Shown: positions 60,645-64,000 of the stretch, in pieces
Layout: the number at the start of each line of letters is the position of its first letter
Position numbering within the stretch: position 1 is the first letter of the stretch
Assembly: GCF_032391395.1 (NCBI RefSeq)
Contig: NZ_CP135916.1
Location: forward strand, 1,426,001 to 1,490,000
Reading direction: 5' to 3'
DNA length: 64,000 bases
DNA from: Sphingomonas sp. Y38-1Y
GTDB taxonomy: Bacteria; Pseudomonadota; Alphaproteobacteria; Sphingomonadales; Sphingomonadaceae
Program-made: the position numbers and the translations under genes
Notes under the pieces: model-generated
Databases searched by the model: none
Told to the model about the DNA's origin: nothing
The model's input: only the letters and a program-made list of their open reading frames with translations

Positions 60645-62579
60645 ATCTACCAACGCGGGACGGCGCAACATCGCCGTCAGTTCGGGCAGCGAATAGGGCT
60701 TTCGGATCAGGTCGAAACCGTGGCTGCCTTCCTGCGCCAGGACATGGCTGTACCCGCTGGTGAGCGCGATGCGCAGGCTCGGCCAGCGCCGCCGCAACTC
60801 GCGCGCCAGGTCGATGCCGTTCACCCCCGGCATGACGATGTCCGAAAAGACGAGGTCGAAGCCGCCGTCCGCCGCCTCCACTTCCGCGATCGCGGCGGCG
60901 GCGCCGGTCGCCAAAGTCGCGTCCTGCCCAAGCTCGCGAAACAGCCCGAGCGCGAAGCGGCCGACAATCTCGTTGTCCTCGACCAGCAGCACACGGCGGC
61001 GCGGCAGCGTCGGCTCGTGTGCCACCGCGTCGCCCGGTACAGCCACCTGCGGCTCGCCCGGATCGACCTGCGGGAGGTAGATGGCGAAGCGGGCGCCCTT
61101 GCCCGGCTCGCTTCCCACCGACACCTCGCCGCCCGACTGCTTGGCGAAGCCGTAAACCTGGCTGAGACCCAGGCCGGTGCCCTTGTTGATCGCCTTGGTC
61201 GTGAAGAAGGGCTCGAACACGCGCGACAGCGTCTCGGCATCGATCCCGCCGCCCGTATCGGCAACCTCGATCGCGACGAAGCGCCCGCTCGCGGCAGCGT
61301 GGCCGCGGACCGCCGGAACGCGATCGACGTTGCGCGCGGCGATCGTCAGCGTGCCGCCGTCGGGCATCGCATCGCGCGCGTTGACGACGAGGTTGAGGAT
61401 CGCGGTTTCGAGCTGGTTCGGATCGACCTCGACCCAGGCTAGGTCGTCGGCGAGAGCCAGCTCGAGGCGGATCGTCGTGCCCACCGTCGAGCCGATCAGG
61501 TCGGTCATCGTCCGCACCCGGTCGGCGACGGCGAAGCGCTCGGGTTGGAGCGGCTGGCGGCGCGCGAAGGCGAGCAGCTGGCCGGTCAGCGCGGCGGCGC
61601 GATCGGCGGTCTCGGCGATTGCGTCGACATAGCGAACCCGCTTCTCCTCGGCCAAGTCGGCGCGCTTGAGGAGGTCCGCGGAGGAGCGGATGACGGTCAA
61701 CAGGTTGTTGAAGTCGTGCGCGACGCCGCCGGTCAGCCGGCCGATCGCCTCCAGTTTCTGGCCCTGAACCCGCGCCTCGCGGCTCGCCTCCAGCTCGGCC
61801 TGCGCACACTTCTTCTCGGTGATGTCGCGCGTGACCTTGGCGTAGCCGGTCAGCTTGCCGCTCTCGTCATGGATCGCGTCGATGACGATATGCGCCCAGA
61901 ATTCCTCGCCCGACTTACGGACGCGGATCGCCTCCTTCTCGAACCGACCCTCCCCCCGCGCGATGGCGAGGGCGCGCTCGGGCTCGCCCGCGGCGCGGTC
62001 GGCCTTGGTGTAGAAGCGCGAGAAATGCTCGCCGACGATTTCCTCGGCGCGATAGCCCTTGATCGCCTCCGCGCCCGAATTCCAGTTGGTCACCCGTCCG
62101 TCGGGATCGAGCATGTAGATCGCATAATCGCGTACGCCTTGGATGAGCACGCGAAACCGCTGCTCGCTCTCGCGCAGCGCCAACTCCGCCTCGCGCCGTT
62201 CGGTGATGTCGCGGGTGATCTTGGCGAAGCCGATCAGCGCGCCCGCATCGTCGCGGACGGCATCGATGACGACATGCGTCCAGAAACGGCTGCCGTCCTT
62301 GCGCACGCGCCAGCCCTCGGCCTCGAACTTGCCTTCTGCCGCTGCCGTCGCGAGCGCGCGGGCGGGAAGGCCGGACGCGCGATCCTCGTCGGTATAGAAG
62401 CGGGAAAAATGCTGACCGACGATTTCGTCCGCGGTGTAGCCCTTGAACCGCTGCGCGCCCGGATTCCAGCTCGCGACGATGCCGTCGGGTTCGAGCAGGT
62501 AGATCGCATAATCCTGGACCGCATTGAGAAGCAGTCGGAGGCGTGACTCCTCGCTCAACGCCATCAATCGACCCGCCAT
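60642..62579 (-). CDS. Hybrid histidine kinase: PAS-PAS-HisKA-HATPase-receiver
   Basis: A soluble 645-residue sensor kinase with a C-terminal receiver. Two similar PAS domains (about 12-125 and 138-253; both with DYAIY and NxGA...KGY segments) may bind a cofactor. The dimerisation/phosphoacceptor helix has His288 in GGVAHDFNNLL. The ATPase domain shows N400, DTGGG (441-445) and GTGLGL (467-472). The receiver has D535, the phosphoacceptor D580 and K627. No membrane helix is seen. Its final codon and TAG run directly into the terminal repeat of the 272-bp element. Confidence 0.93.
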   Translation of the reverse strand: MAGRLMALSEESRLRLLLNAVQDYAIYLLEPDGIVASWNPGAQRFKGYTADEIVGQHFSRFYTDEDRASGLPARALATAAAEGKFEAEGWRVRKDGSRFWTHVVIDAVRDDAGALIGFAKITRDITERREAELALRESEQRFRVLIQGVRDYAIYMLDPDGRVTNWNSGAEAIKGYRAEEIVGEHFSRFYTKADRAAGEPERALAIARGEGRFEKEAIRVRKSGEEFWAHIVIDAIHDESGKLTGYAKVTRDITEKKCAQAELEASREARVQGQKLEAIGRLTGGVAHDFNNLLTVIRSSADLLKRADLAEEKRVRYVDAIAETADRAAALTGQLLAFARRQPLQPERFAVADRVRTMTDLIGSTVGTTIRLELALADDLAWVEVDPNQLETAILNLVVNARDAMPDGGTLTIAARNVDRVPAVRGHAAASGRFVAIEVADTGGGIDAETLSRVFEPFFTTKAINKGTGLGLSQVYGFAKQSGGEVSVGSEPGKGARFAIYLPQVDPGEPQVAVPGDAVAHEPTLPRRRVLLVEDNEIVGRFALGLFRELGQDATLATGAAAAIAEVEAADGGFDLVFSDIVMPGVNGIDLARELRRRWPSLRIALTSGYSHVLAQEGSHGFDLIRKPYSLPELTAMLRRPALVD

Positions 62580-62765
62580 AGGCGCGGCAATTCCCTTCTA
62601 TCACCCCGTTCAACGACCGCATCTCTCGCACAAGCGGCGGTGAGGATCGATGATCCATGTAAGAAATTGCCTGTGCTGCGCAGTGAGCCGCATCAAAGAT
62701 CCAGTAAGTAGCTATAAAATATCAGGAAAAGGAACGCGCAGCGCAGCATCGGGTTGATCGCCGGT

Positions 62766-62954
62766 ATGTCGGCGGAGGCGCGGATGGCGAATGATGGCAG
62801 GTTCGGAGCGCCGGTGGCGATCGCGGCGGGCGCGTTGATCGCCGGGATCTGGATCGTCAGCGCGGTGCGGCAGCCCGCGCTCGACCGGCGCACGCGTGAG
62901 CGGCTGGGGCGGACGGCGGCGGTGCCCGACGCTTCGACGATCCGTATCGGCTGA
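62766..62954 (+). CDS. Small single-helix membrane protein
   Basis: A 62-residue protein (MSAEARMANDGRFGAP...) with one membrane helix (about 17-36, VAIAAGALIAGIWIVSAV) and a basic C-terminal tail. The stop overlaps the start of the lactonase-like gene as TGATG, which supports it being real and coupled. No family recognised. The 186 bases in front (62580-62765) are AT-richer than average and probably hold promoters for both directions. Confidence 0.55.
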   Translation: MSAEARMANDGRFGAPVAIAAGALIAGIWIVSAVRQPALDRRTRERLGRTAAVPDASTIRIG

Positions 62955-63784
62955 TGCGCATTCATCACCTCAATTGCGGTACCTGCTGCCCGGTCGGCGG
63001 GCGGCTGTTCGACGGACAGACCGACGCGGCGCTGGCGCATCTCGTCTGCCACTGCCTGCTGATCGAGAGCGAGGCGGGACTGGTGCTGATCGACACCGGC
63101 TATGGCCTGCGGGAAGTCGACGCGCCGCGGCCGCGCCTCTCCCCCTTCTTCCTGGCGCTCAACAATCCGCAGCTTCGACGCGAGGAGACCGCGGTCGAAC
63201 AGGTCCGACGGCTCGGGTTCGATACCGCCGACGTCCGGCACATCGTCATCACGCATCTCGATTTCGACCATGCCGGCGGGATCGAGGACTTTCCCAACGC
63301 CGCCGTCCACCTGACCGCGCGCGAGAAGGAGGTCGCCGATGCGCGCGCGGGCGGGGCCTTCGTGGGCACGCGCCGCTATCGCCCCTGCCAGTGGGACGAG
63401 GCGGAGAACTGGCGGTTGTATCCGCTCGGCGGCGGCGAGCGCTGGTTCGGGTTCGATGCGGTACGCGATTTGGAAGGATTGCCGCCCGAGATCCTGCTGA
63501 TCCCGCTCGCAGGACACACCTGGGGCCATGCGGGGGTCGCGATCGATACGCCCGATGGCTGGCTGCTCTACGCCGGTGACGCCTATTTCTTTCATGGCGA
63601 GGTGGGGCCGGGTCCCTACCGCTGCCCGCCCGGCCTTCGCGGCTATCAGACGCTGATGGAGGTCGACCGCGCCGCGCGGCTCGCCAATCAGAGGCGGCTG
63701 CGTGCGCTCTCGCGCGAACATGCGGGCGAGGTGCGGATGTTCTGCGCCCATGACGCGACCGAGTTCGCGCTGCTCGCCACCTGA
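62954..63784 (+). CDS. Metallo-beta-lactamase-fold hydrolase, N-acyl homoserine lactonase-like
   Basis: A 276-residue MBL-fold enzyme. Zinc motif: THLDFDHAGG with H101, D103, D105 and H106; the position usually filled by the second His (HxHxDH) is Asp103 here. Further ligands are in LAGHTWGHAGV and YAGDAYF, and HDATEF at the end. The first residues HHLNCGTCCPVGGRLFDG match quorum-quenching lactonase relatives. Whether it cleaves acyl-homoserine lactones or another ester is open. Coupled to the small membrane protein in front. Confidence 0.85.
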   Translation: MRIHHLNCGTCCPVGGRLFDGQTDAALAHLVCHCLLIESEAGLVLIDTGYGLREVDAPRPRLSPFFLALNNPQLRREETAVEQVRRLGFDTADVRHIVITHLDFDHAGGIEDFPNAAVHLTAREKEVADARAGGAFVGTRRYRPCQWDEAENWRLYPLGGGERWFGFDAVRDLEGLPPEILLIPLAGHTWGHAGVAIDTPDGWLLYAGDAYFFHGEVGPGPYRCPPGLRGYQTLMEVDRAARLANQRRLRALSREHAGEVRMFCAHDATEFALLAT

Positions 63785-63808
63785 CCCGAACTCCGAAGGA
63801 GACGAACC

Positions 63809-64000
63809 ATGGCCAGTCCCGAAAACGCCGCTCTCGACCTCTACATCACCGGTCTGCGCAACGCGCATGCCGTCGAGAAGCAGGCGCTGTCGATCATGAC
63901 GCCGCAGGTCGAGCGGATCGAGAACTATCCCGAGGTCGCCGACCGCCTGCGCGCGCATATGGACGAGACGCATGGGCAGATCGCGCGGCTGGACGAGATC
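63809..64000 (+). CDS. DUF892 (YciE/YciF-like) ferritin-like protein, 3' end outside window
   Basis: The first 64 residues are visible: MASPENAALDLYITGLRNAH with the family's opening helix, AVEKQALSIMTPQVERIENYPEV and a second helix RAHMDETHGQIARLDEI carrying the ExxH-type metal ligands. A good ribosome site (GAAGGAG) lies 9 bases before the ATG, 25 bases after the lactonase-like gene, so the two are probably cotranscribed. The rest lies beyond the window. It is related in family to the gene at 1434-1910. Confidence 0.8.
   Translation, partial: MASPENAALDLYITGLRNAHAVEKQALSIMTPQVERIENYPEVADRLRAHMDETHGQIARLDEI

Noticed and set aside
1..64000. tRNA, rRNA, CRISPR array, prophage, integrase or restriction system
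   Set aside because: None was seen on reading the gaps and the recognised proteins; an automated tRNA scan was not possible here.

Overview
The window is GC-rich chromosomal DNA (very high G+C at codon third positions, dense overlapping ATGA/GTGA gene junctions) of an alphaproteobacterium, most likely a sphingomonad (Sphingomonas or close kin). I infer this from several things: many TonB-dependent receptors, a Caulobacter-type Weimberg xylose operon, a ManD-type mannonate dehydratase, CopA/CopB copper genes, and numerous short bipartite palindromes behind genes. No tRNA, rRNA, CRISPR array, transposase, integrase or phage gene was seen.

Layout. 1-24 kb is mostly housekeeping: the 3' part of an archaeal/eukaryotic-type proS, a DUF892 ferritin-like gene, glpD, rnr (with a palindromic repeat inserted in frame), an L,D-transpeptidase, moaB, a soluble lytic transglycosylase coupled to a UDG-like gene, ETF-ubiquinone oxidoreductase, a TPR protein lacking a normal start codon, ispE, an enoyl-CoA hydratase run ending in nnr and an RlmD-like methyltransferase, truA-fmt, recR, def and rmuC. 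24.8-28.6 kb carries a DUF2946-like protein, a TonB receptor and a PepSY protein with a His/Met-rich loop, which together look like a metal (possibly copper) uptake unit.

29-49 kb is a xylan/glucuronoxylan catabolic locus. It holds a GH3 glycosidase, a hexuronate-type MFS transporter with mannonate dehydratase, a GH67 alpha-glucuronidase, then alpha-ketoglutarate semialdehyde dehydrogenase, XylX, XylB and XylC of the Weimberg route, a sugar porter, a LacI-family regulator, a large TonB receptor and an SGNH esterase. Five copies of a 14-bp operator-like palindrome (best copy TGATAGCGCTATCA) sit at its promoters and bind it into one likely regulon. Xylonate dehydratase (XylD) is absent from the window.

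49-53 kb is a copper-resistance unit (small Cys-rich protein, CopA, CopB) in which an 11-residue Cys-His motif occurs once in CopA and four times in CopB. 53.9-55.7 kb has a VapBC toxin-antitoxin pair translationally coupled to trmD and rplS. 55.8-58.8 kb has two tandem ferritin-like paralogues divergent from a Crp-like regulator. 58.8-60.6 kb has an ECF sigma/anti-sigma pair bracketed by two 272-bp, about 96% identical, heavily palindromic elements with TA-flanked terminal inverted repeats; at three of the four element ends the flanking gene uses the terminal TAG of the element as its stop codon. The window ends with a hybrid histidine kinase, a small membrane protein, a lactonase-like metallo-hydrolase and the start of another DUF892 gene.
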